In this document: positions 1 to 5,962 of the stretch, piece after piece | Layout: the number at the start of each line of letters is the position of its first letter | How positions within the stretch are numbered: position 1 is the stretch's first letter | Origin: a virus | Virus record (IMG/VR): IMGVR_UViG_3300042566_000153 | Coordinates: 1 to 22,553 of that record | Length of the DNA stretch: 22,553 bases | Direction: 5' to 3' (one strand) | The notes under the pieces: generated by a model | What the model was told of the DNA's origin: nothing | The model's input: the letters and a program-made list of their open reading frames with translations, nothing else | Databases searched by the model: none | Made by a program: the position numbers and the translations under genes

Positions 1-489
1 GTAGTAGGTAATACTTATTATATTAGAAACGTAGTAAACAGTACACGATTTACTGTATCTTCTACCGTAAGCGGATCAAATATTGCTATAGGTGCTAACG
101 CTACAGGAACAGCAATGCTGTTAAATCCCGTACAGTATATGTATGTTGCTGTAGCAAATTACTCTGCAAATGCATTCAATAGAAATATAGCTAATACCAC
201 CTCTCCGAATATCATAACTGTAAGTGGATCAACAGCTAACTTAGAAGTAAATAATCCTATTATTTTCGCAGGTAATGCTTCGGGTAATACTGCTAACATA
301 GAACTAGATACAGTATATTACATTAATTCAGTGTCAGGTAGTAATGTAACTATTAGTAAGACTAGATACAACGGTGTAGCAGGACCTGAATATACTAATA
401 TTACTACAGTTAGTTCTAATGTTGATATTGATTATACGGTATACGACGGACCAGATATTTTTAGAAGAACAACGTTGAATCCATTCTAA
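1..489 (+). CDS. C-terminal part of a large repetitive virion structural protein (5' end outside window)
   Basis: The frame is open from base 1 to TAA at 487-489, so the gene begins upstream; 162 residues are visible. They are rich in Asn, Thr, Ser, Val and Gly and nearly lack Cys and His, as in beta-rich phage fibre or tail proteins. Two similar units can be seen: GNTYYIRNVVNSTRFTVSS near residue 3, and a later one with TVYYINSVSGSNVTISKT. Each is a YYI turn followed by alternating hydrophobic strands. The internal ATG at 115 has no ribosome binding site and lies inside the same repeat pattern, so it is not the start. The next gene begins 2 bases after the stop, which suggests one transcript. 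Structural role is inferred from composition and repeats only; tail-fibre or baseplate identity is not shown. Confidence 0.6.
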   Translation, partial: VVGNTYYIRNVVNSTRFTVSSTVSGSNIAIGANATGTAMLLNPVQYMYVAVANYSANAFNRNIANTTSPNIITVSGSTANLEVNNPIIFAGNASGNTANIELDTVYYINSVSGSNVTISKTRYNGVAGPEYTNITTVSSNVDIDYTVYDGPDIFRRTTLNPF

Positions 490-491
490 TT

Positions 492-731
492 ATGGAACAT
501 CCATTTATAGTATCACTTACAGATAAAAATTTAGAAGAGCTCCAGAATACGTTATCCGATTTGTACGGTAAATTAAATTTTGCATACAGATCGGGTAATG
601 GAGCATTGATCAGTCAAATACATATGGTTATAGAAAGTTATCGGACTGAATATAATAAAAGAATGGACGAAATGATCAAAAAGCAAAACATTAACGCTCA
701 AATTAACATTGAAAAAGGTAGTAAGAGTTAA
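492..731 (+). CDS. Small helical protein of unknown function
   Basis: 79 residues, starting at ATG 492 two bases after the preceding stop. There is no clear Shine-Dalgarno sequence, so translation is probably coupled to the upstream gene. The sequence (MEHPFIVSLTDKNLEELQ at the start, then LSDLYGKLNFAYRSGN and later IESYRTEYNKRMDEMI) reads as two or three amphipathic helices with a charged C-terminal tail, compatible with a coiled coil. I see no catalytic motif, signal peptide or membrane segment. Similar short proteins sit beside structural genes in T4-like marine phages, so a minor virion or assembly role is possible but only inferred. Confidence 0.65.
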   Translation: MEHPFIVSLTDKNLEELQNTLSDLYGKLNFAYRSGNGALISQIHMVIESYRTEYNKRMDEMIKKQNINAQINIEKGSKS

Positions 732-740
732 CCTTTTTCA

Positions 741-769
741 TTGACATAAACTTACAATTAATATATCAT
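741..769 (+). promoter_or_regulatory. Sigma70-type promoter adjoining the DnaE-like start codon
   Basis: TTGACA at 741-746 is a perfect -35 element. After a 17-base spacer, TATCAT at 764-769 matches the -10 consensus at five of six bases. The start site expected 6-8 bases downstream falls on or next to the ATG at 776, so the transcript would have almost no leader. It lies just after the stop of the preceding gene at 731. Confidence 0.7.
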
Positions 770-775
770 CAATCA

Positions 776-1282
776 ATGATTATTGATAACTTCGGTCAGC
801 ACATCTTTAACGAAAAAGACATATGTAATTTGTACATGACTGACCCTACTCGGCAGTTAAAATCATTACTTGTAAAAGAAGTAATTAACTTTGATTCAGA
901 ACTAGATTTACAAAAACTACCAGAACTTCTTGAATATCAAACCAGTGACCAAACTATTGAAGAATTTGACAACATAAGATCAACCGAATGGTTCATGCCT
1001 GAAGAATATAAAAATTTTGATATTGCTAAATGGATTTTAGAGCAATGCAAAACTGATGAAGAATTACAACGCGCAGGAGAAGAACTGATTATGTTTCAAG
1101 AACGAGACATGTTTATTCTTCTTCAATACTTAAAATATTTAGTAGACACTATGCGTAAACATAACATAGTATGGGGTGTAGGTAGAGGTAGTAGTATTGC
1201 TAGTTTTGTTTTATATCTAATAGGGATACATAGGATAAATAGTTTATACTATCAAATATCAATTAATGAGTTTTTAAAATAG
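776..1282 (+). CDS. DnaE-like protein: fragment of the DNA polymerase III alpha family without the catalytic aspartates
   Basis: 168 residues. The C-terminal third (about 110-168) follows the bacterial DNA polymerase III alpha pattern: helix FILLQYLKYLVDTMRKHNI, then WGVGRGSSIASFVLYLIGI, then a run ending NEFLK. In DnaE/PolC the matching stretch is the [GP]GRGS segment up to ERFLNPER, just before the PDFDxDF catalytic aspartates. This protein stops there, so it cannot be a polymerase itself. The N-terminal 100 residues are acidic and I do not recognise them. It may bind a nucleotide, primer or host factor; that is inference. ATG 776 has no ribosome binding site and lies 6 bases past the -10 element. 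A late-promoter octamer sits inside its 3' end. Family call fairly sure, function unknown. Confidence 0.7.
   Translation: MIIDNFGQHIFNEKDICNLYMTDPTRQLKSLLVKEVINFDSELDLQKLPELLEYQTSDQTIEEFDNIRSTEWFMPEEYKNFDIAKWILEQCKTDEELQRAGEELIMFQERDMFILLQYLKYLVDTMRKHNIVWGVGRGSSIASFVLYLIGIHRINSLYYQISINEFLK
1234..1241 (+). promoter_or_regulatory. T4-type late promoter octamer (GATAAATA) inside the end of the DnaE-like gene
   Basis: GATAAATA matches the T4 late element TATAAATA at seven of eight bases and the NATAAATA form described for marine T4-like phages. A start site would fall near 1247, about 45 bases before the gene at 1293. That would let the 1293 gene and the two GroES-family genes be made late as well as early. 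The site overlaps coding sequence, so a chance match is possible. Confidence 0.45.
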
Positions 1283-1292
1283 GAGACTAATG

Positions 1293-1628
1293 ATGACAAA
1301 GTATAGAACTGCAATGGGAAAGACGATAGACATGGCTTCACTAACCGCAAAAAATGAAAAGGTAAGAGCCGTAGGTAACATGAGTGTAAATGCTCGTGGA
1401 GACACGATTGATGCTCAAGGTAACGTAATAGTACCTGCTACAAAAAAAGTAAGTAATAATTATCAAAAAACTGTGGGTAATAGGTCAGCAAACGTAGTAA
1501 AACCCCAACCAAAAGCTAATAAACCTACACCTGAACTAACACCAGATGAAATTGAACTAGAACAATCTCTTGACGATGATATAGAAATAGAACAAATTAA
1601 AGCAAAAGAAAGGAAAAGTACTAAATGA
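1293..1628 (+). CDS. Conserved T4-like marine phage protein of unknown function
   Basis: 111 residues from the second of two adjacent ATG codons (1290 and 1293). GGAG at 1282-1285 is 7 bases from ATG 1293 but only 4 from ATG 1290, so I prefer 1293. The N-terminal half, with KYRTAMGKTIDMASL, NEKVRAVGNMSVNARGD and later KTVGNRSANVV, is the kind of sequence I recall from other marine T4-like phages. The C-terminal half is proline-rich, then strongly acidic (ELEQSLDDDIEIEQ), then basic, and looks disordered. There are no Cys residues, membrane segments or enzyme motifs. It overlaps the groES start by four bases (ATGA), so the two are probably co-translated. The VNARGD region hints at a virion-associated protein, but this is a guess. 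Confidence 0.7.
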   Translation: MTKYRTAMGKTIDMASLTAKNEKVRAVGNMSVNARGDTIDAQGNVIVPATKKVSNNYQKTVGNRSANVVKPQPKANKPTPELTPDEIELEQSLDDDIEIEQIKAKERKSTK

Positions 1629-1912
1629 AGATTAAACCAATACAAGGCAGAATAGTAGTTAAAGAAGTTGAAACAATAAAAAAGAGTGCAGGCGGTCTTA
1701 TCTTAGCAGGCGCGGCAGCAGATAAACCTAATCAAGGTATCGTAATTGCTGTAGGTCCTGGAACTTATTTAGAAAATGGCACTTTTGTAGTACCCGGAGT
1801 TAATGAGGGTGACAAAGTTCTTTTCGTTCAAGGCGCGGGTCAAGTAGTAAAAGTAGAAGATCAAGAGTACCGCATTCTACAAGAAGATGAAATTTTGGCA
1901 ATTATTAAGTAA
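1625..1912 (+). CDS. groES: GroES-family co-chaperonin (Cpn10), canonical type
   Basis: 95 residues, the normal length of bacterial GroES. The protein matches the family along its whole length: KPIQGRIVVKEVET at the N terminus, a mobile loop KKSAGGLILAGAAADKP that keeps the SAGG(L/I)(I/V)L core which docks on GroEL, then GIVIAVGPGTYLENG, a GDKVLFV strand and the final YRILQEDEILAII. GroES caps the GroEL ring, forming the folding chamber. T4 encodes its own co-chaperonin, gp31, to fold the major capsid protein on host GroEL; this protein probably does the same job but is far closer to bacterial GroES than gp31 is. ATG 1625 overlaps the preceding stop (ATGA), with GGAA upstream. A second family member follows directly. 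Confidence 0.92.
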   Translation: MKIKPIQGRIVVKEVETIKKSAGGLILAGAAADKPNQGIVIAVGPGTYLENGTFVVPGVNEGDKVLFVQGAGQVVKVEDQEYRILQEDEILAIIK

Positions 1913-1919
1913 GGATATT

Positions 1920-2285
1920 ATGTTAACAGCTAAAAATACGAATGCTATTCAAGTAGAAGAGTTTTTACCTCTTAAAGATTCTGTAGTTGTTCATCAAATG
2001 GAATTTGGTGAAAGATTGAGTCATGCAGGTCTTATTCTTCCAAATGATGATATGAAAAATTCTGGTATCAGACCTCGTTGGGCTAGAGTTTATGCGATCG
2101 GTCCAGATCAAAAAGATTTAGAAGTCGGGAAATGGATTTATATCGCACACGGAAGATGGACTAGAGGTGTAAAGATTGAAGACGCTGAAGGTGTCCAAAT
2201 TGTTCGCAAAGTAGACAATAAAGATATACTATTAGTAAGCGATGAAAAAGTTGAAGACTATAACATGAGTGATAAGGGAATCTAA
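1920..2285 (+). CDS. Second, divergent GroES-fold protein (gp31-like co-chaperonin candidate)
   Basis: 121 residues from ATG 1920, which has AAGGA at 1911-1915, five bases upstream. A longer frame from 1887 would run through the end of groES and has no ribosome binding site. The Cpn10 pattern is visible: FLPLKDSVVVHQMEFGERLS, a loop HAGLILPNDDMKNSG in the mobile-loop position, WARVYAIGPDQKDLEVGKWI, then a strand series ending in NKDILLVSDE. It differs from the first copy in lacking the SAGG loop core and having an RPRWARV insertion and an acidic tail (DEKVEDYNMSD). It could form a mixed or separate cap on GroEL for a different substrate, or modify the first co-chaperonin. Family assignment is by pattern, function inferred. 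The stop overlaps the next ATG by one base. Confidence 0.75.
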   Translation: MLTAKNTNAIQVEEFLPLKDSVVVHQMEFGERLSHAGLILPNDDMKNSGIRPRWARVYAIGPDQKDLEVGKWIYIAHGRWTRGVKIEDAEGVQIVRKVDNKDILLVSDEKVEDYNMSDKGI

Positions 2286-2590
2286 TGAAATTTTTTAAGA
2301 AATGGTTTGCAAATATGTGCCGTGAAGCGTGGGAAAATGCGCGTGAATACGAAAAAACAAGAGGGGATAGACCTTCAATAGCAAATTCACTATCGCCTAA
2401 GTCAGTTGATTCTATTGACTCTAACGGTACTAGGTTTACTGTGTACAAAGCTGACGGCGGGCATGTAGTAGAAACACGTAGTTATGATAAAAACCACGAC
2501 AGTCAAACCAGTTTATACATAGTTACATCCGAACAAGATTTGGGTGAGAGACTAGCACACATTGTAACATACGAAGCAATCAAGAGATAA
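2285..2590 (+). CDS. Small conserved phage protein of unknown function
   Basis: 101 residues. ATG 2285 shares its A with the preceding stop (TAATG), with GGGA a few bases upstream. The first 25 residues (MKFFKKWFANMCREAWENAR) form a basic, aromatic amphipathic helix. A linker with serines and prolines follows, then a small beta-rich domain with NGTRFTVYKADGGHVVETRS and LYIVTSEQDLGERLAHIV. I recall similar proteins near replication genes of T4-like marine phages but know of no function. No catalytic residues stand out. The N-terminal helix could bind a membrane or a partner; this is a weak inference. Confidence 0.65.
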   Translation: MKFFKKWFANMCREAWENAREYEKTRGDRPSIANSLSPKSVDSIDSNGTRFTVYKADGGHVVETRSYDKNHDSQTSLYIVTSEQDLGERLAHIVTYEAIKR

Positions 2591-2593
2591 TTA

Positions 2594-3523
2594 ATGAAGA
2601 ATAGACTTTGGGTTGAGGCATACAGGCCTAAATCTGTAAATGAATATGTTTTTGTTGATGAAAGACAAAAACAAATCGTTAATCAATGGATCAAAGATGG
2701 AATGATCCCTCACTTACTGTTATCCGGTGATCCAGGCACCGGTAAGACTACACTGGCAAAAGTTCTAATCAAAGAGCTTGGCGTAGAAGAATACGATGTA
2801 ATGGAGATTAACGCTTCTAGAGATAACGGCGTAGGTATTGTTAGAACTAAAATCAATAACTTTGCTGAAACAATGCCTTTTGGTAAATTCAAAGTTATCT
2901 TGCTAGACGAAGCTGATTACACTTCTCCTGAGTTTCAAGCAGCACTTAGAAACGATATGGAAGCTTATGCTAATACAGTAAGATTTATTCTTACTTGTAA
3001 CTATGAGCACAAGATTATTCCTGCACTAAGAGAAAGCAGATGTACTAAGTTTCACATTGCAAAACCTGATATTACTGAATTTACTGCTAGAGCAGCAACG
3101 GTTCTTGTTACCGAAAACATAGATTTTACACTAGAAGACTTAGATAGCTATGTTCGCGGCTGTTATCCAGATTTGCGCAAGTGTTTGAATCAGCTACAAG
3201 CTAACTCAGGTACAGGAAAATTACAACCTCCTCATTCTGAAGGTAATGGTGAAGAAGAGTTATTGACTCAAGCTGCACAGTTATTTAAAACAGGTAAGAT
3301 TCTTGAAGGTAGACAGCAACTAATGCAGTACATTGCTCTTTATCCAACAAGAGTAGAAAATACATATCGGTGGATGTACAACAATCTTGATCTTTGGGGT
3401 AAGACTAACGATAAGAAAGATCAGTCTATTATCACTATTAGAAATGGCTTGGCTAGTCTTCCTCTTGTGGGTATACCTGAAATAAGTTTAGCAGCTACAC
3501 TTGCTGAGCTAACAGGGAGTTAA
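2594..3523 (+). CDS. gp44: Sliding clamp loader large subunit, T4 gp44 type (AAA+ ATPase)
   Basis: 309 residues, close to T4 gp44 (319). Domains in order: N-terminal WVEAYRPKSVNEYV, typical of clamp loaders; Walker A GDPGTGKT at 45-52; a NASRDNG segment at 73-79; Walker B VILLDEAD at 101-108; sensor 1 FILTCNY at 131-137; and the clamp-loader SRC motif with its arginine finger at 148-150. The C-terminal collar (after about 230) is helical and resembles gp44. With gp62 it would load gp45 on DNA at primer ends using ATP. No gp62 gene is recognisable next door, although T4 has 62 just before 44. Here gp44 is about 15 kb from gp43 and gp45, whereas in T4 these genes are clustered. Confidence 0.93.
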   Translation: MKNRLWVEAYRPKSVNEYVFVDERQKQIVNQWIKDGMIPHLLLSGDPGTGKTTLAKVLIKELGVEEYDVMEINASRDNGVGIVRTKINNFAETMPFGKFKVILLDEADYTSPEFQAALRNDMEAYANTVRFILTCNYEHKIIPALRESRCTKFHIAKPDITEFTARAATVLVTENIDFTLEDLDSYVRGCYPDLRKCLNQLQANSGTGKLQPPHSEGNGEEELLTQAAQLFKTGKILEGRQQLMQYIALYPTRVENTYRWMYNNLDLWGKTNDKKDQSIITIRNGLASLPLVGIPEISLAATLAELTGS

Positions 3524-3524
3524 A

Positions 3525-3812
3525 ATGCGTTATTTGTTAATATCATTTTTTAGAAGAAAGGGTGGTCAAATTGATGAAATGGTTAAGACATCCAAACGAC
3601 TTCAAGAATCCGATATCAATACTTCTAATGTTATTATTGATTATGCGGACAAAAAAGTAGAAAAGTGTGTAATTGAAGGTAAAAAGGTTGATACTGATTT
3701 TGACAAAATGAATATTTATTATAAAAAAATATACCCTAATATCATTGATCAGTTAGAAAAAGAAGCGATAATAACAAAAAATCAACTATCCAAACTTAAG
3801 AAAACAAAATAA
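3525..3812 (+). CDS. Conserved small protein following gp44, unknown function
   Basis: 95 residues, Lys-rich. ATG 3525 follows the gp44 stop by one base, with GGGAG at 3516-3520 as ribosome binding site. The sequence MRYLLISFFRRKGGQIDEMV, a TSNVIIDYADKKVEKCVIEG beta segment and YPNIIDQLEKEA helix fit a compact alpha/beta protein that I recall as a companion of gp44 in marine T4-like phages. Because it sits where a second clamp-loader subunit could be, gp62-related function deserves thought, but it is half the length of T4 gp62 and I see no resemblance. It ends just before a strong terminator. Confidence 0.65.
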   Translation: MRYLLISFFRRKGGQIDEMVKTSKRLQESDINTSNVIIDYADKKVEKCVIEGKKVDTDFDKMNIYYKKIYPNIIDQLEKEAIITKNQLSKLKKTK

Positions 3813-3835
3813 AAAACGGGGCTAAGCCCCGTTTT
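3813..3835. terminator. Bidirectional intrinsic terminator between convergent genes
   Basis: A perfect 10-base-pair stem (3813-3822 with 3826-3835), core CGGGGC/GCCCCG with a TAA loop, flanked by A-runs on the left and T-rich sequence on the right. It therefore works on both strands. It sits in the 26 bases between the stop of the gene at 3525 and the end of phoH, so it ends both convergent transcripts. Confidence 0.92.
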
Positions 3836-3838
3836 ATT

Positions 3839-4630
3839 TTATGAGTACATCTTAAGTATATGTTCTATAATCTTATGCCTCCTTATATCTTTAGTGTCAA
3901 ATTTGCAGACAGTCATTCCAGGCACTGCACATTTTTCTACTCGTGTTACTAAATCTAGTAGGCCGTTTTGAGATGTTTGGCGATCTGTTTGTTCAATGTC
4001 GCCTGTAATGATAATCTTACTACCTTCGCCTATTCTAGTTAATAACATCTTGAGTTGAACGGGTGTGCTATTCTGGCTTTCATCCACAATAATCCAACTA
4101 TTTTTAAAAGTTCTGCCTCGACAAAAACCAAGTGGTGTAATTTCTATCACATGTTCGTCTAACATATACTTTAATTCTGTTGCACTATAAAATTCATTGA
4201 GAACATCATATAAAGGACGCACCCATGGTTCCATCTTCTGATTTAAGTCTCCTGGTAAGAATCCATGATCTTCATCGTCTACTGATACCGCCGGCCTCGT
4301 CAATATTATCTTTTCGCATTCCCCGTCTCGTAATGCTTGTATAGCAGCTAATACCGCTAGATAAGTTTTACCTGTACCTGCTGGTCCTGAAGAGATAACT
4401 ACATCTTTTTCTGGATCAGTAAGTGATAAAATATATTTTTCTTGGTTTACGCTTTTTGGAATAAGTTCAATTTTTCTGCGGGGTTTTTGTTTTTGCTGAG
4501 CTTGATTAAAATCTATCACTGTTTTAGATTCTTTAGTATAGAATGTTTTACTATCATCATACGAGTTCATTTCTTGTCTAGTGAATCTTGGATCTTTCTT
4601 TCGTAATGCACCGGTTTTTCTTTTGCTCAA
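3839..4630 (-). CDS. phoH: PhoH-like ATPase
   Basis: 263 residues. The ATPase core has Walker A GPAGTGKT at 82-89, a TRPAV segment at 111-115, GFLPGD at 123-128, Walker B WIIVDESQN at 179-187 and ITGDIEQTD near 208-216, all hallmarks of the PhoH family. The family is widespread in marine phages; its role is not settled, with RNA metabolism or phosphate stress proposed. The N-terminal 50 residues are basic and probably disordered. The start is TTG at 4628-4630, chosen because GGAG at 4638-4641 lies 7 bases upstream on the minus strand and no ATG fits. It is the only minus-strand gene in the window, so it must have its own promoter in the gap at 4631-4796; I could not identify a convincing one. 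Confidence 0.93.
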   Translation of the reverse strand: MSKRKTGALRKKDPRFTRQEMNSYDDSKTFYTKESKTVIDFNQAQQKQKPRRKIELIPKSVNQEKYILSLTDPEKDVVISSGPAGTGKTYLAVLAAIQALRDGECEKIILTRPAVSVDDEDHGFLPGDLNQKMEPWVRPLYDVLNEFYSATELKYMLDEHVIEITPLGFCRGRTFKNSWIIVDESQNSTPVQLKMLLTRIGEGSKIIITGDIEQTDRQTSQNGLLDLVTRVEKCAVPGMTVCKFDTKDIRRHKIIEHILKMYS

Positions 4631-4652
4631 GTGTGTTCTCCTTTTGTTTTAC

Positions 4653-4669
4653 ATGAAGCTATGCTTCAT
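4653..4669 (-). repeat. Inverted repeat in the phoH leader
   Basis: ATGAAGC at 4653-4659 and GCTTCAT at 4663-4669 pair perfectly with a 3-base loop. There is no T-run after it in either direction, so it is not a terminator. It lies just upstream of the phoH ribosome binding site and could be an mRNA hairpin or a protein-binding operator. Confidence 0.55.
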
Positions 4670-4727
4670 TAATATTTAAGTAGGTAATATGCGCGTAAGA
4701 CTGTACTATTAAAAGTAGTTAGCTTAT

Positions 4728-4735
4728 GATAAATA
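4728..4735 (+). promoter_or_regulatory. T4-type late promoter octamer (GATAAATA)
   Basis: GATAAATA in a non-coding gap. The start site expected near 4741 gives a leader of about 56 bases for the gene at 4797. A second octamer follows at 4784. Confidence 0.6.
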
Positions 4736-4783
4736 TATGAATGTTCCGATTAAGTATTTTTACCGTTGTGTTTTATAATAAGT

Positions 4784-4791
4784 GATAAATA
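4784..4791 (+). promoter_or_regulatory. Second late promoter octamer, abutting the 4797 start codon
   Basis: GATAAATA again, with its last base 6 before ATG 4797. With T4 spacing the transcript would begin at or next to the A of the start codon, giving a leaderless message. The 4797 gene has no visible Shine-Dalgarno sequence, which fits. A TATAAT hexamer at 4774-4779 lies just upstream. Confidence 0.5.
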
Positions 4792-4796
4792 AGTAT

Positions 4797-5381
4797 ATGA
4801 AAACAAAAACCGCAGATAAATTCTTTGACACCATTAACTTTATTAGTATCGTAGATACTGTAAAAGGTATATACACTAGTGACGGCACAATGTCCACTTT
4901 GTTAGACTATGAAAGAGTTATAGATGATGCTGATGTTTATGCATTTAAAAATTGGATTAACGGTGAGTTAGTTCAAGGTCCTGATGTAGGAAGATACACA
5001 GCAACTTGCATTTTCATGTGGCCGTACAAAATGATGCCTGATCCCAGAGGTGCTGTAAGATTATTAAAGATTGGATGCAAAGTAGAATTTGCTAAATCTG
5101 AAATAAAAGTTCCAGTTGAAGTAAGAGACTATGAAGACTTGGTCCCGGGCGGTAATTATCCCAAGATGAAAGAAAGAAAAGTTTGGTTCGTAAAAATAGA
5201 AATACCTTTAGCACTAATGGATTCTATTAAAGAGGGATCTATTGACTTAGCAGATAGCACTATTGACTTAGCAGATATTGAAGATGCATATAACGAAGAT
5301 TTAGACAAAGATGCGTCAAAAATAGAAGATTCTGAACAAGAAGATATGGATCAACCAGCATTACCATCAGAGCAGATATAA
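4797..5381 (+). CDS. Conserved phage protein of unknown function with acidic tail
   Basis: 194 residues from ATG 4797. A GTG at 4782 is in frame but overlaps the GATAAATA octamer and has no ribosome binding site. Residues 1-135 look globular, with NWINGELVQGPDVGRYTATC, FMWPYKMMPDPRGAVRLL and ERKVWFVKIEIPLALMD. The last 55 residues are strongly acidic (repeated D and E, ending DQPALPSEQI), include a short tandem repeat IDLADST-IDLADIE, and are probably disordered. I recall homologues in marine T4-like phages but no function. Late promoters upstream suggest a virion or assembly role (inference). The next gene starts directly after the stop. Confidence 0.7.
   Translation: MKTKTADKFFDTINFISIVDTVKGIYTSDGTMSTLLDYERVIDDADVYAFKNWINGELVQGPDVGRYTATCIFMWPYKMMPDPRGAVRLLKIGCKVEFAKSEIKVPVEVRDYEDLVPGGNYPKMKERKVWFVKIEIPLALMDSIKEGSIDLADSTIDLADIEDAYNEDLDKDASKIEDSEQEDMDQPALPSEQI
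5239..5277 (+). repeat. 21-base tandem duplication inside the 4797 gene
   Basis: The 18-base unit CTATTGACTTAGCAGATA occurs exactly at 5239-5256 and 5260-5277, with a period of 21 bases. It adds seven residues (IDLADST-type) in frame to the acidic tail. Identity at the DNA level suggests a recent slippage duplication. Confidence 0.9.
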
Positions 5382-5924
5382 ATGACTATTATAAAAGAAA
5401 GTTTAGATTATTTGGATATGGAAGGACAATTAGAATCTAAGATTTCTATAGATGAATATGCTGCTAAAATGGGTCCAGATCACGAGGTAGTAACACTGTC
5501 ATTTATTGTAAAATCCGAATTGGCAGGTGAAGATTTGGTATCTTGGTTTGAAAAGGGTTATGATTTTGTTATTGATGCTAGTACTAGTGAAGGTGAGCTT
5601 GCTCCGGGAAAGTATGTAGTGTTCGTAGAATTGGACAGAAGATCAAGAGTACCTCAGCGTGTTATTGAATTATTAAACGATTTAAAAACACTTACTGGAA
5701 TACAAATGAAAGATTGGGTAATACAAATTGATAGCAAAGAATACCCAGCTAGTGAAGAAATAATACGAGAAAAGGTTATTCTAAACCCAAACGAGTACAA
5801 ATCCGAAAAAGAAGATGAATCAGAACTTAATGAAATGCGAGTAGCAGCTGGATTAGAACCTAAAAAACTTTTTGGGGAAAAAGACGCACTATTAAAAGAT
5901 TTTATTATGTCCGCAGGGCTTTAA
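5382..5924 (+). CDS. Conserved phage protein of unknown function
   Basis: 180 residues. ATG 5382 follows the preceding TAA with no gap, and the ribosome binding site is weak, so coupling is likely. The sequence begins MTIIKESLDYLDMEGQLESK, has a beta-rich middle (VVTLSFIVKSEL, KYVVFVELDRRSRVPQRV) and a helical, acidic C-terminal part ending KDALLKDFIMSAGL. The middle could be an alpha/beta domain of the ferredoxin kind. There are no Cys residues, membrane segments or enzyme motifs. It forms a pair with the preceding gene, and both products are acidic, so they may act together; this is inference. Confidence 0.7.
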   Translation: MTIIKESLDYLDMEGQLESKISIDEYAAKMGPDHEVVTLSFIVKSELAGEDLVSWFEKGYDFVIDASTSEGELAPGKYVVFVELDRRSRVPQRVIELLNDLKTLTGIQMKDWVIQIDSKEYPASEEIIREKVILNPNEYKSEKEDESELNEMRVAAGLEPKKLFGEKDALLKDFIMSAGL

Positions 5925-5928
5925 ACCA

Positions 5929-5957
5929 TTGACATTATCTAAATCGTGTTGTATAAT
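5929..5957 (+). promoter_or_regulatory. Perfect-consensus sigma70-type promoter for the chaperone operon
   Basis: TTGACA at 5929-5934, a 17-base spacer, and TATAAT at 5952-5957: both hexamers and the spacing match the optimum. The start site expected 6-8 bases on falls at or next to ATG 5963, so the dnaJ message would be leaderless. It would be a strong early promoter for host RNA polymerase. Confidence 0.88.
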
Positions 5958-5962
5958 AAACA

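Larger units (their letters stand above)
4631..4796. promoter_or_regulatory. Divergent regulatory gap between phoH and the 4797 gene
   Basis: This 166-base, AT-rich gap must hold the promoters of two divergent genes. Toward phoH there is an inverted repeat, ATGAAGC-TAT-GCTTCAT, at 4653-4669; in the phoH mRNA it would be a 7-base-pair hairpin 12 bases before the GGAG site. Toward the 4797 gene there are two GATAAATA octamers and a TATAAT at 4774-4779 without a good -35 partner. A GTG-initiated extension of the right-hand gene from 4782 would remove part of this gap, but no ribosome binding site supports it. Confidence 0.6.

Noticed and set aside
1887-1919. ATG 1887 as start of the second GroES-like gene
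   Set aside because: It overlaps the conserved end of groES and has no ribosome site, whereas ATG 1920 has AAGGA 4-5 bases upstream.
4737-4778. 13-codon frame after the first GATAAATA at 4728
   Set aside because: No ribosome site and no similarity; too short to support as a gene.
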